Of a stretch of DNA of 6,270 nucleotides, positions 1 through 6,041 are shown one piece after another. Under the pieces are notes generated by a model that worked only from the letters and a program-made list of their open reading frames with translations, had not been told where the DNA came from and did no database searches. How positions within the stretch are numbered: the stretch's first letter is position 1; each line of letters begins with the position of its first letter. Both the position numbers and the translations under genes were made by a program. Location: assembly GCA_022704885.1 (NCBI GenBank), contig JAKJFO010000233.1, positions 1 through 6,270 of the forward strand. Direction: 5' to 3'. The stretch is from Candidatus Rifleibacteriota bacterium. Lineage in GTDB: Bacteria; Riflebacteria; Ozemobacteria; Ozemobacterales; Ozemobacteraceae.

Positions 1-143
1 AGCAGCAGGTCGGCACGGCCCGAGTCGGCGGCGTCAGCGATTTTCCGGTCGGTACGAGCCTGCAGATTCTGATAGTCCTTCATGAGAGTCTGGTAACGGT
101 GCATAAATTCGGTGGCGAGTGCGTTGTTTATATCGTTAACCAA
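1..143 (-). CDS. Unrecognised protein, N-terminal 47 residues only (runs off left edge)
   Basis: The reading frame opens just after an in-frame TAG, contains no ATG before codon 14, and continues without a stop to the window edge. I chose the TTG at 143-141 because AGGAG (154-150) lies 6 nt upstream, which is ideal Shine-Dalgarno spacing; the only alternative is the ATG at codon 14. The visible protein begins MVNDINNALATEFMHRYQTL and continues with a charged, mostly helix-forming stretch rich in Asp, Arg, Gln and Ala. It has no signal peptide, membrane segment or cysteine. Codon choice (GCC, GAC, CTG, CAG) resembles the genes to the right, which supports real coding. It lies on the same strand as the 378-1166 gene and downstream of it, but the 234-bp gap suggests its own promoter. 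I do not recognise the family, and the C-terminal part is missing, so no function is offered. Confidence 0.6.
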   Translation of the reverse strand, partial: MVNDINNALATEFMHRYQTLMKDYQNLQARTDRKIADAADSGRADLL

Positions 144-149
144 TTCTGG

Positions 150-154
150 CTCCT
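150..154 (-). promoter_or_regulatory. Ribosome binding site that selects a TTG start
   Basis: On the minus strand AGGAG is followed by six bases (CCAGAA) and then TTG at 143-141. The ATG-initiated alternative at codon 14 has no comparable purine-rich box, so this site decides the start of the left-edge gene. Confidence 0.55.
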
Positions 155-220
155 GTGCCCGCAAAACTTCGGCTTCATTCTACAAATCGCCGGCATGTTT
201 TTCAACCCGGTAAACCAATA

Positions 221-249
221 ATTACATAACAGCCGTGCAAAATAAGCAA
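221..249 (-). promoter_or_regulatory. Weak candidate sigma-70 promoter for the left-edge gene
   Basis: On the minus strand TTGCTT (249-244) and TGTAAT (226-221) are separated by exactly 17 bp. The -10 matches consensus at 5 of 6 positions but the -35 at only 3 of 6. It lies in the AT-rich part of the gap and would give a leader of roughly 70 nt before the TTG start. AT-rich DNA yields such matches by chance, so this is a weak call. Confidence 0.3.
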
Positions 250-324
250 AAACGGTTAATAAAACTGCATTGTGAATAACTGAAGATTGCCGGCATGGCA
301 TTTTTTTGCCCGACGCTCTTTGGG

Positions 325-347
325 GGTGCTTAACAATGTTCAGCATC
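325..347. other. Hairpin downstream of the 378-1166 gene, no T-run
   Basis: The stretch can fold into a stem of about ten base pairs with one mismatch and one G-T pair, closing a three-base loop (arms GGTGCTTAAC and GTTCAGCATC). It begins about 30 nt past the stop codon of the minus-strand gene at 378, where a terminator would be expected. Neither strand has a run of T after the stem, so it is not a standard intrinsic terminator. It could be a 3'-end stabilising hairpin or chance. The rest of 144-377 holds nothing else I can support. Confidence 0.25.
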
Positions 348-377
348 AAGAACCCGTCAGGTTGGAACAAAAGCTGC

Positions 378-1166
378 TCAGGGCAAATATATCTGCAGCT
401 TCACGTCGTCGCGCAGCGAGGCTTTCAGCAGCCCGAAAAACTGTTCGAGGGCCTTCTGCGCTTCGCGGCGGGCTTCTTCTTTTACCAGTTCATGGCCGGC
501 GGCTCTTAAAACTTCGTTTTTCAATTCTGACATCGCTTCTTTGCGCAGAGCTTCAGCCTTCGGGCCGATCAACGGCACCCACGAGCCCTTTTCTTCAACA
601 ATTATCTTTTCAGGATCGCTTTGAACCGAAACCATCTCTTTGTCGATGCGCAGCGGCGGCGACATCACCCGCAAGGTGCCCGTCAGATCGTCGTAGATAA
701 AATTCTGCCCGATGATTTCTTCGACCGGCACATAATACTGCACCCGGTTATCGAGAACCTTGATGCGCACCCAGGCCGAACCGGCCGGGAACCAGTCATT
801 GAGCACCCGTTTGTGATTCTCGCGATACAGCTCGACATCGACATTCTGGGTCACGACCACCAGCTTGCGCGTGCGGTCGGTGCTGCCAAGCAGCTGCGAA
901 AAGACCGATTTCACCTCGACTGACGGCTTGAGGGCTTTGCGAATCGCGTCCATCCCCTGATTGCCCAGTTCCCGGGCCATAAACATTGGTAGAATCCAGA
1001 CGGCAGTGATCGCAAAAATCGCGACAAAAGCCGTGGCCCAGATAAAATGCACCCATGGGCTCGACCGCACCGCCGGCGTTTTTTCTGCCGGTGGCTGTTC
1101 TTCAACTTTGCCTTCGCTGGCACCGGGCACCAATTCGTCGATTTTCGGGTTTTCCTGTCCGGTCAT
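378..1166 (-). CDS. Membrane-anchored protein, tentatively DUF4230-like
   Basis: The 262-residue product has an acidic, proline-rich N-terminal tail (residues 1-37), one hydrophobic transmembrane segment (about 38-61, VHFIWATAFVAIFAITAVWI), and a soluble domain to the end. The soluble part contains a beta-rich section (about 83-192, including KLVVVTQNVDVEL and AWVRIKVLDNRVQYYVP), then a long charged amphipathic helix (about 201-251), and ends in a short strand, VKLQIYL. This order (one N-terminal helix, beta-rich core, C-terminal Ala/Glu/Lys-rich helix and final strand) resembles DUF4230 proteins as I remember them; that match is by eye and its function is not known. No catalytic motif is evident. 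The ATG at 1166 is supported by GGAGGG five bases upstream and a well-placed promoter. The gene is divergent from thrA and shares its regulatory region, but nothing in the protein suggests a role in threonine synthesis. The existence of the gene is secure; the family name is not. Confidence 0.85.
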   Translation of the reverse strand: MTGQENPKIDELVPGASEGKVEEQPPAEKTPAVRSSPWVHFIWATAFVAIFAITAVWILPMFMARELGNQGMDAIRKALKPSVEVKSVFSQLLGSTDRTRKLVVVTQNVDVELYRENHKRVLNDWFPAGSAWVRIKVLDNRVQYYVPVEEIIGQNFIYDDLTGTLRVMSPPLRIDKEMVSVQSDPEKIIVEEKGSWVPLIGPKAEALRKEAMSELKNEVLRAAGHELVKEEARREAQKALEQFFGLLKASLRDDVKLQIYLP

Positions 1167-1187
1167 CAGATCCCTCCGTTTTTCTAC

Positions 1188-1216
1188 ATTCTACGCCGCG
1201 AGCGCCACGGCTTCAA
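1188..1216 (-). promoter_or_regulatory. Sigma-70-type promoter for the 378-1166 gene
   Basis: On the minus strand TTGAAG (1216-1211) and TAGAAT (1193-1188) are separated by exactly 17 bp, matching the -35 at 4 of 6 and the -10 at 5 of 6 positions. Transcription would start near 1181, leaving a leader of about 15 nt that still contains the GGAGGG ribosome binding site (1177-1172) before the ATG at 1166. Confidence 0.6.
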
Positions 1217-1244
1217 CCAGAAATCATTTTTCACAGGCTTTGGC

Positions 1245-1290
1245 AATTTTCCCCCGGGCCGAAAAATCATGCTATAATTTTCCCGAAAAT
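1245..1290. repeat. Tandem AATTTTCCC / GAAAA(A)T elements over the thr promoter, candidate operator
   Basis: AATTTTCCC occurs at 1245-1253 and again at 1276-1284, 31 bp apart, which is close to three helical turns. Each copy is followed by a GAAAA-containing half: GAAAAAT at 1261-1267 and GAAAAT at 1285-1290. The second pair forms a perfect inverted repeat, ATTTTC-CC-GAAAAT (1277-1290), which covers the end of the -10 box and the predicted transcription start. A further related half, ATTTTTC, lies at 1226-1232. A protein bound here would block RNA polymerase, so a repressor operator is a reasonable inference. No regulator gene is visible in the window. Confidence 0.4.
1270..1285 (+). promoter_or_regulatory. 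Extended -10 promoter of the thr operon
   Basis: TGCTATAAT (1270-1278) is a perfect extended -10 element: TG, one base, then consensus TATAAT. No good -35 lies at 16-18 bp upstream, where the sequence is T/C-rich, as is common for extended -10 promoters. The nearest -35-like hexamer, TTGGCA at 1240-1245, is 27 bp away and too far. The predicted start is near G1285, giving a leader of about 33 nt before thrA. This leaves no room for a thrL-type leader peptide and attenuator. Confidence 0.65.
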
Positions 1291-1307
1291 ACCCACTCCC
1301 AAGGATC

Positions 1308-1311
1308 GGAG
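1308..1311 (+). promoter_or_regulatory. Ribosome binding site fixing the thrA start
   Basis: GGAG sits six bases before the ATG at 1318. The thrA frame is open far upstream (back to before 961), so this site, the promoter at 1270-1278 and the alignment of MKVMKFGGTS with the family's N-terminus are what fix the true start. Confidence 0.7.
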
Positions 1312-1317
1312 AATTCC

Positions 1318-3786
1318 ATGAAGGTAATGAAATTCGGCGGCACTTCGCTTGCCGGCTGGGCAAGATTTGCACAGGCCGCGGATCTGATCGCGACTGCGGC
1401 CCAAAGCGAACCCGTCGCGGCAGTTCTTTCGGCACCGGCCACCGTCACCAACAGTCTTCTCGAAATGATTGACCAGGCACTGAAAGGCGCAGATTACCAG
1501 GCAGTCTACCAACGCCTCGAAAGCCTTTTCCGCAAACTTTTCGCCGATGCGGCCGCCTGCGGCCTTTCTGAGCAGCAGAAGAATACCCTCGAAACACGCC
1601 TGCAGCATTTCCTCAAATTCTGGAACCAGCGGGTGCAGGGCATCGCCATGCTTTCCGACTGCTCCGAAACCATCATGGCATCGATCGCCATCGGCGGCGA
1701 ATACCTCTCTGGCGCCCTCATGGAACAGGTAATGCTGGCGCGCGGCCTGAAAACGATCCTGCTCGACCCGGTCAGACTCTTTAAGGCCTATGGCCCGACC
1801 CTCGACGCGATGGTCGACATCGAAAAAAGCCGACCCGACTTCAATATGACTGAACTCGGCCAGTATCAGGTAATTATCATGCCGGGTTTTGGCGCCGGTG
1901 ACCGCAATGGCAAAGCCGTGACGCTCGGCCGCAACGGTTCTGACTACTCGGCAGCCGTTCTGGCAGCCTGCCTTAAAGCCGATACCTGCGAAATCTGGAC
2001 CGACGTCGACGGTGTTTTCAGCGTCGACCCGAATCTGGTGCCCGACGCCCGCCTGCTGCCACAGCTCAGTTACCGCGAAACCATGGAAATGTCGTATTTC
2101 GGCGCCAAGGTGCTGCACCCGAAAACCATCGCACCGATTGCCCAGTATCATATTCCCTGTTATATCAAAAACAGCCTCAATCCCACCGCGCCCGGCACCC
2201 TCGTTTCTGACGCCACCGATACCAGCGGCCTCGCGGTAAAGGCGATTTCGAATCTCGACAGGCAAACGATGGTCAACGTTTCAGGGCCCGGAATGAAGGG
2301 CCTGGTCGGCATGGCCAGCCGCGTGTTTGGCGCAATTTCGCGCGCCGGGGTTTCGTTAACCCTGATTACCCAGAGTTCTTCCGAATACAGCATCTGTTTC
2401 TGCGTCGCCCGCGACAATGCCGGAAAAGTCGAACAGGCGCTCAATGAAGAGTTCGAACTCGAACTGAAAAGCGGCTTTCTCGAACCGGTCGAATTCACCC
2501 ACAACCTGTCGATCGTGTCACTGATCGGCGACGGAATGCGCACCCGCAAAGGCCTCGCGGCCAAATTTTTCAAAGCCATGGCTCAGTCGGGCGCCAATAT
2601 CATCGCCATCGCTCAGGGCGCCTCCGAGCGCTCAATCTCGGTGGTCATCGACCAGAATCGCAGCGCCAGGGCTGTTGCCGCCGCGCATCAGGTGTTTTTC
2701 GACGTGCAGCAGTATCTCGACGTGCTGCTCGTCGGCTGCGGCAATATCGGCCGCGCCATGCTCAACCAGATCCATCAGCAGCAAAGTTTTCTTAAAAATC
2801 AGAACATCACAATCAGAGTCTGCGGCATCGCCGATTCAAAGAAAATGCTTCTCGACGCCCGCGGCATCGACCTGCAGACCTGGCAGCAGATCCATACCGA
2901 AAAAGGCGTGCCCTGCGATCTCAAAGCCATGTTCGCCTGGGTCGACGAACAGCAGCTGCTCAACCCGGTTCTCGTCGACTGCACCAGCAGCCAGGCGGTT
3001 GCCGACAGTTATCTCGACGCGATGAACGCCGGTCTTAATGTTGTCACTCCCAACAAAAAAGCCAACACCCGCGACTTCGGTTATTACCGTGCCCTGCGCG
3101 ATGTGGCTCTGCGCCAGCGCCGGCAGTTTCTCTACGAAACCAACGTCGGCGCCGGTCTGCCGGTTATCGACAACCTCAAGAAACTGGTTTTCGCTGGTGA
3201 CGTGCTGCTGCGCTTCAGAGGCATTCTTTCCGGGTCGCTGTCATTCATTTTCGGAAAACTCGACGAAGGTATGAGCCTCTCCGAAGCCACCGCCATCGCC
3301 CGCGAAAAGTGCTATACCGAGCCCGACCCGCGCGACGACCTCTGCGGCATGGATGTCGCCCGCAAGGTGCTGATTCTCGCCCGCGAGGTCGGCTATGAAT
3401 ACGAACTGAGCGATATCAAGGTCGAAAGCGTTCTGCCGGCGAACTTCAACGCAGATGGCAGCATCGAAGAGTTCATGAACAATCTTCCGAAGGCCGATGC
3501 CCAGATCAGAGCCCGCGTCGAAGCCGCCCGTGCTAAAAACATGGTGCTGCGCTACATAGGCGAAATCGACGGTTCTGAATGCCGCGTGCGCATCGCCGAA
3601 GTCGCTCCGGATGAACCGCTTTTCAGCGTTAAAGGCGGCGAGAATGCCCTCGCATTCTATAGCCGTTATTACCAGCCGATTCCGTTTGTGCTCAGAGGTT
3701 ACGGAGCCGGCAACGAGGTAACCGCAGCAGGAACCTTCGCCGACCTGCTGCGCACCCTTAACTGGACAAGGGAGAACATTCTGTGA
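1318..3786 (+). CDS. thrA: Bifunctional aspartokinase I / homoserine dehydrogenase I
   Basis: The enzyme phosphorylates aspartate with ATP (first step of the aspartate family pathway) and also reduces aspartate semialdehyde to homoserine with NAD(P)H; it acts in the cytoplasm. The 822-residue product is co-linear with E. coli ThrA (820). The aspartokinase domain (about 1-290) shows KFGGTS (5-10), GRNGSDYS (204-211), TDVDGV (228-233) and FGAKVLHPKT (261-270). Two ACT regulatory regions follow, with SGPGMKG (322-328) and ITQSSSEYS (350-358), then GDGMRT (404-409) and AIAQGASERS (430-439). The dehydrogenase domain begins near 468 with the nucleotide-binding GCGNIG (473-478), then DCTSS (554-558), TPNKKA (577-582), NVGAGLP (609-615), and EPDPRDDLCGMDVARK (668-683). 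In the last, Asp679 and Lys683 match the catalytic Asp219 and Lys223 of yeast homoserine dehydrogenase. Both halves therefore look active. The conserved ACT motifs suggest threonine feedback inhibition. It is the first gene of the operon, and its stop overlaps the thrB start. Confidence 0.97.
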   Translation: MKVMKFGGTSLAGWARFAQAADLIATAAQSEPVAAVLSAPATVTNSLLEMIDQALKGADYQAVYQRLESLFRKLFADAAACGLSEQQKNTLETRLQHFLKFWNQRVQGIAMLSDCSETIMASIAIGGEYLSGALMEQVMLARGLKTILLDPVRLFKAYGPTLDAMVDIEKSRPDFNMTELGQYQVIIMPGFGAGDRNGKAVTLGRNGSDYSAAVLAACLKADTCEIWTDVDGVFSVDPNLVPDARLLPQLSYRETMEMSYFGAKVLHPKTIAPIAQYHIPCYIKNSLNPTAPGTLVSDATDTSGLAVKAISNLDRQTMVNVSGPGMKGLVGMASRVFGAISRAGVSLTLITQSSSEYSICFCVARDNAGKVEQALNEEFELELKSGFLEPVEFTHNLSIVSLIGDGMRTRKGLAAKFFKAMAQSGANIIAIAQGASERSISVVIDQNRSARAVAAAHQVFFDVQQYLDVLLVGCGNIGRAMLNQIHQQQSFLKNQNITIRVCGIADSKKMLLDARGIDLQTWQQIHTEKGVPCDLKAMFAWVDEQQLLNPVLVDCTSSQAVADSYLDAMNAGLNVVTPNKKANTRDFGYYRALRDVALRQRRQFLYETNVGAGLPVIDNLKKLVFAGDVLLRFRGILSGSLSFIFGKLDEGMSLSEATAIAREKCYTEPDPRDDLCGMDVARKVLILAREVGYEYELSDIKVESVLPANFNADGSIEEFMNNLPKADAQIRARVEAARAKNMVLRYIGEIDGSECRVRIAEVAPDEPLFSVKGGENALAFYSRYYQPIPFVLRGYGAGNEVTAAGTFADLLRTLNWTRENIL
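3768..3774 (+). promoter_or_regulatory. Ribosome binding site for thrB, inside thrA
   Basis: AAGGGAG lies within the last codons of thrA, eight bases before the GTG at 3783. It supports GTG rather than ATG initiation for thrB, and independent ribosome loading in addition to any translational coupling. Confidence 0.65.
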
Positions 3787-4724
3787 ACCAGACATTTTAC
3801 GCCCCCGCCACCATTGCCAACGTCGGCGCCGGTTTCGACCTGCTTGGACTCGCTCTCGCCCCTGTCGACGGCAGCCTGCTTGGCGACTCGATCAGAATCG
3901 AAGAATGCGAAAAGGGTATTGAATTCACAGTTTCCGGACCCTGGAAACACAAACTTCCGGCTGAACCGGAGAGCAATATTGCCTGGCAGTGCGCGAACTA
4001 CTTCCTGGCACGGCTGCCGGCCCGCAAAAAAACGGCCGGTATCAGACTCGAACTGATCAAAAATCTTCCGGTCGGCAGTGGTCTTGGTTCAAGCGCCAGT
4101 TCAATCGTCGCCACCTTTTTTGCCATGAACCAGCATTTCAGCCTGCCTTTTTCGAGCGATCAGCTGTTGCTTATGATGGGCGAATTCGAAGGCCGTGTCA
4201 GCGGTTCGGTGCACTACGACAACGTCGCCCCCTCTTTTCATGGTGGCATGCAGCTGCTGCTGCAGACCGGAAACCGTATCTGCGAACCGGTGCCATGGTT
4301 CAAAGACTGGTTCTGGGTTATTGCTTACCCGGGCATTGCGCTCGCGACTGCTGAAATGCGCGCCCTGCTGCCCGACCGTTATGAGCGTGCCGTTGCCATC
4401 GAGTATGGCCGTAATCTGGCCGCCTTCATTCACGCATCTTACCGCAACGATGTCGAACTGGCGGCAGCGGCAATGAAAGACGTGCTTGCCGAGCCTTTCC
4501 GCAGCCCTTCAATTCCCGGGTTCAGCGCGGCACGCGCTGCCCTTGGCGAAATCGGCATGCTGGCCACAGGCATTTCGGGCAGTGGGCCGACTCTGTTCAC
4601 CGTTACCGACGACCCGCAGAAAGCTGAAATGGCCGAAACCTGGCTTGGCGAAAACTTTCTGAAGAATGACGAAAGTTTTTCGAGCATCTGCCGCGTTGAC
4701 CCGCGCGGCGCCCGCATCATCTGA
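3783..4724 (+). CDS. thrB: Homoserine kinase
   Basis: It transfers phosphate from ATP to homoserine, making O-phosphohomoserine for ThrC; it is a cytoplasmic GHMP-family kinase. The 313-residue product is co-linear with E. coli ThrB (310). GHMP motif 1 is APATIANVGAGFD (7-19). The ATP-binding motif 2 is PVGSGLGSSASS (96-107), and motif 3 is GISGSGPTLF (263-272). Substrate residues are visible in the GEFEGRVSGSVHYDN block: Glu136, His144, Asp146 and Asn147, plus Arg193. These keep the same spacing as Glu130, His138, Asp140, Asn141 and Arg187 of the Methanocaldococcus jannaschii enzyme, as I recall that structure. The start is GTG at 3783, overlapping the thrA stop as GTGA; no ATG nearby aligns with the family, and an AAGGGAG box supports this start. 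Translational coupling to thrA is likely. There is no sign of truncation. Confidence 0.96.
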   Translation: MNQTFYAPATIANVGAGFDLLGLALAPVDGSLLGDSIRIEECEKGIEFTVSGPWKHKLPAEPESNIAWQCANYFLARLPARKKTAGIRLELIKNLPVGSGLGSSASSIVATFFAMNQHFSLPFSSDQLLLMMGEFEGRVSGSVHYDNVAPSFHGGMQLLLQTGNRICEPVPWFKDWFWVIAYPGIALATAEMRALLPDRYERAVAIEYGRNLAAFIHASYRNDVELAAAAMKDVLAEPFRSPSIPGFSAARAALGEIGMLATGISGSGPTLFTVTDDPQKAEMAETWLGENFLKNDESFSSICRVDPRGARII

Positions 4725-4748
4725 AACCTCTGCAGAAAGGCACACCAC

Positions 4749-6032
4749 ATGCATCTATACAACCTCAAACACCCGGATGAACGGGTGACCTTTGTGCAGG
4801 CACTCAAACAGGGCCTGGGGCGCGACCGCGGGCTTTTTTTTCCGACCATGATTCCTGAGCTGGCTGGCGTTGAGCAACTTCTGTCACTGCCGTTCGTCGA
4901 GCGCAGTCAGCGTATTCTCGGCGCCTGGCTCGCCGACGAACTCGGGCAGAACGTTGTCGATGCAATGGTGAGTCAGGCCTTCAATTTTAAAGTGCCGGTT
5001 GTCGAAATCAGCCCACAGCTCTCGGTGCTTGAACTGTTTCACGGTCCGACTCTTGCGTTCAAAGATTTCGGTGCCCGCTTCATGGCTCAGTGCCTGAGCC
5101 ATACCGGTGGCGACAAAAAAATCACGATTCTCACCGCCACCTCGGGTGATACCGGTGCCGCTGTCGCTGCGGCTTTTTATGGCCTGCCCGGCGTCGAAGT
5201 GGTGATTCTTTACCCTGAAGGCCGCATCAGCGAGCTGCAGGAAAAAATGTTCTGTACGCTCGGCGATAATATCAGAACCATCGCCGTCGACAGCGACTTT
5301 GACACATGCCAGGACCTCGTCAAACAGGCATTTTCTGACGCCGAAATCAACCGCTGCCTGAATCTCAATTCGGCGAACTCGATCAATATCAGCCGCCTGC
5401 TCGCACAGATCTGCTACTATTTCGAAGCGGTGGCAAGGGCACGACAGGCGGGCCACAACGAGCTGGCAATTTCGGTTCCCAGCGGTAACTTTGGCGATCT
5501 GACTGCCGGGCTGCTGGCTAAAGCCATGGGTCTGCCGGTCAAAAGGTTCATCGCCGCCACCAACAGCAACGATACTGTACCGCGTTATCTGAAGACCGGT
5601 GCCTGGCAACCCGCAAAAACCATTGCCACGATGTCGAACGCCATGGACGTCGCCGAACCGAACAACTGGCCACGCATCGAGGCGATCTGCCAGCTCAAAG
5701 GCTATGATCTCAGCGAGATTCAGGGTATCGCCATTTCAGAAGCAGATACCGCCGTTTCACTGCGCCACCTGCAGCAACTGGGCTACCTTGCCGACCCGCA
5801 TGGCGCCGTCGCGGCAGCCGCCCTCAAAGATTTGCTCGCGCCGGGCGAACACGGCATTTTTCTCGGCACCGCCCACCCCGCCAAATTCAAGGCAAAGGTC
5901 GACGAAATTCTGCATACCGCAATTCCACTGCCCCAACCCCTGCAGCAGGCCTCTGAAAAGCCCCTGCTTTCAGAACACATCAATCCCGATTTCGCAATTC
6001 TAAAAAAACTCCTCTGCGATCCACACACCTGA
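4749..6032 (+). CDS. thrC: Threonine synthase
   Basis: This PLP enzyme converts O-phosphohomoserine and water to threonine and phosphate, the last step of the pathway. The 427-residue product is co-linear with E. coli ThrC (428), starting MHLYNLKHPDERVTF. HGPTLAFKDF (98-107) contains Lys105, which corresponds to the PLP-binding lysine (Lys107 in E. coli). TATSGDTGAA (129-138) and VPSGNFGDLTAG (243-254) are cofactor- and phosphate-contact segments of this fold. NSANSINISRLLAQICYYFE and GTAHPAKF (373-380) are further family signatures. The ATG at 4749 follows thrB by 24 bp, with AGAAAGG ending eight bases upstream, so it is most likely the third gene of the same transcript. The last residues match the usual family end, so it is complete. 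The gene ends only 4 bp from the stop of the convergent 6037-6231 gene, leaving no room for a dedicated terminator. Confidence 0.97.
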   Translation: MHLYNLKHPDERVTFVQALKQGLGRDRGLFFPTMIPELAGVEQLLSLPFVERSQRILGAWLADELGQNVVDAMVSQAFNFKVPVVEISPQLSVLELFHGPTLAFKDFGARFMAQCLSHTGGDKKITILTATSGDTGAAVAAAFYGLPGVEVVILYPEGRISELQEKMFCTLGDNIRTIAVDSDFDTCQDLVKQAFSDAEINRCLNLNSANSINISRLLAQICYYFEAVARARQAGHNELAISVPSGNFGDLTAGLLAKAMGLPVKRFIAATNSNDTVPRYLKTGAWQPAKTIATMSNAMDVAEPNNWPRIEAICQLKGYDLSEIQGIAISEADTAVSLRHLQQLGYLADPHGAVAAAALKDLLAPGEHGIFLGTAHPAKFKAKVDEILHTAIPLPQPLQQASEKPLLSEHINPDFAILKKLLCDPHT

Positions 6033-6041
6033 TCAGTCAGG
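6028..6041. repeat. Short inverted repeat joining the two convergent stop codons
   Basis: CCTGA-TCAG-TCAGG is a perfect 5-bp stem with a 4-base loop. Its left arm contains the thrC stop TGA (6030-6032) and its right arm contains the complement of the opposing gene's stop (6037-6039). There is no T-run beside it on the plus strand. On the minus strand a seven-T tract lies about 20 nt further on (6008-6002, inside thrC), which is too far for a standard intrinsic terminator. Five base pairs is also short. It may reflect stop-codon geometry rather than function. Confidence 0.3.

Noticed and set aside
189..297. GCCGGCATG present at 189-197 and 289-297, exactly 100 bp apart
   Set aside because: It is a 9-bp GC-rich repeat containing a short palindrome, with no further similarity around either copy, so chance is the simplest explanation.
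287..307. TGCC-GGCAT-GGCA hairpin followed by a run of T on the plus strand, terminator-like
   Set aside because: The stem is only 4 bp and no plus-strand gene lies upstream of it in the window, so there is nothing for it to terminate.
128..370. 80-codon minus-strand ORF spanning the 144-377 gap
   Set aside because: It would start at a TTG with no ribosome binding site, overlaps the start of the left-edge gene, and has an amino-acid composition unlike the neighbouring genes.
961..1317. Upstream in-frame extension of thrA by 119 codons
   Set aside because: The frame is open but runs antisense to the 378-1166 gene and across the promoter region. The family N-terminus aligns exactly at 1318, which has a ribosome binding site and a promoter just upstream.
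1167..1317. Search for a riboswitch or T-box leader before thrA
   Set aside because: The predicted transcript leader is about 33 nt and the gap shows no conserved riboswitch or T-box core that I can recognise.
1267..2265. 332-codon minus-strand ORF opposite thrA
   Set aside because: It is the antisense shadow of a strongly conserved gene, as are the other long antisense frames at 3241-3795, 4101-4433 and 4884-5609. GC-rich codon use often leaves such frames open.
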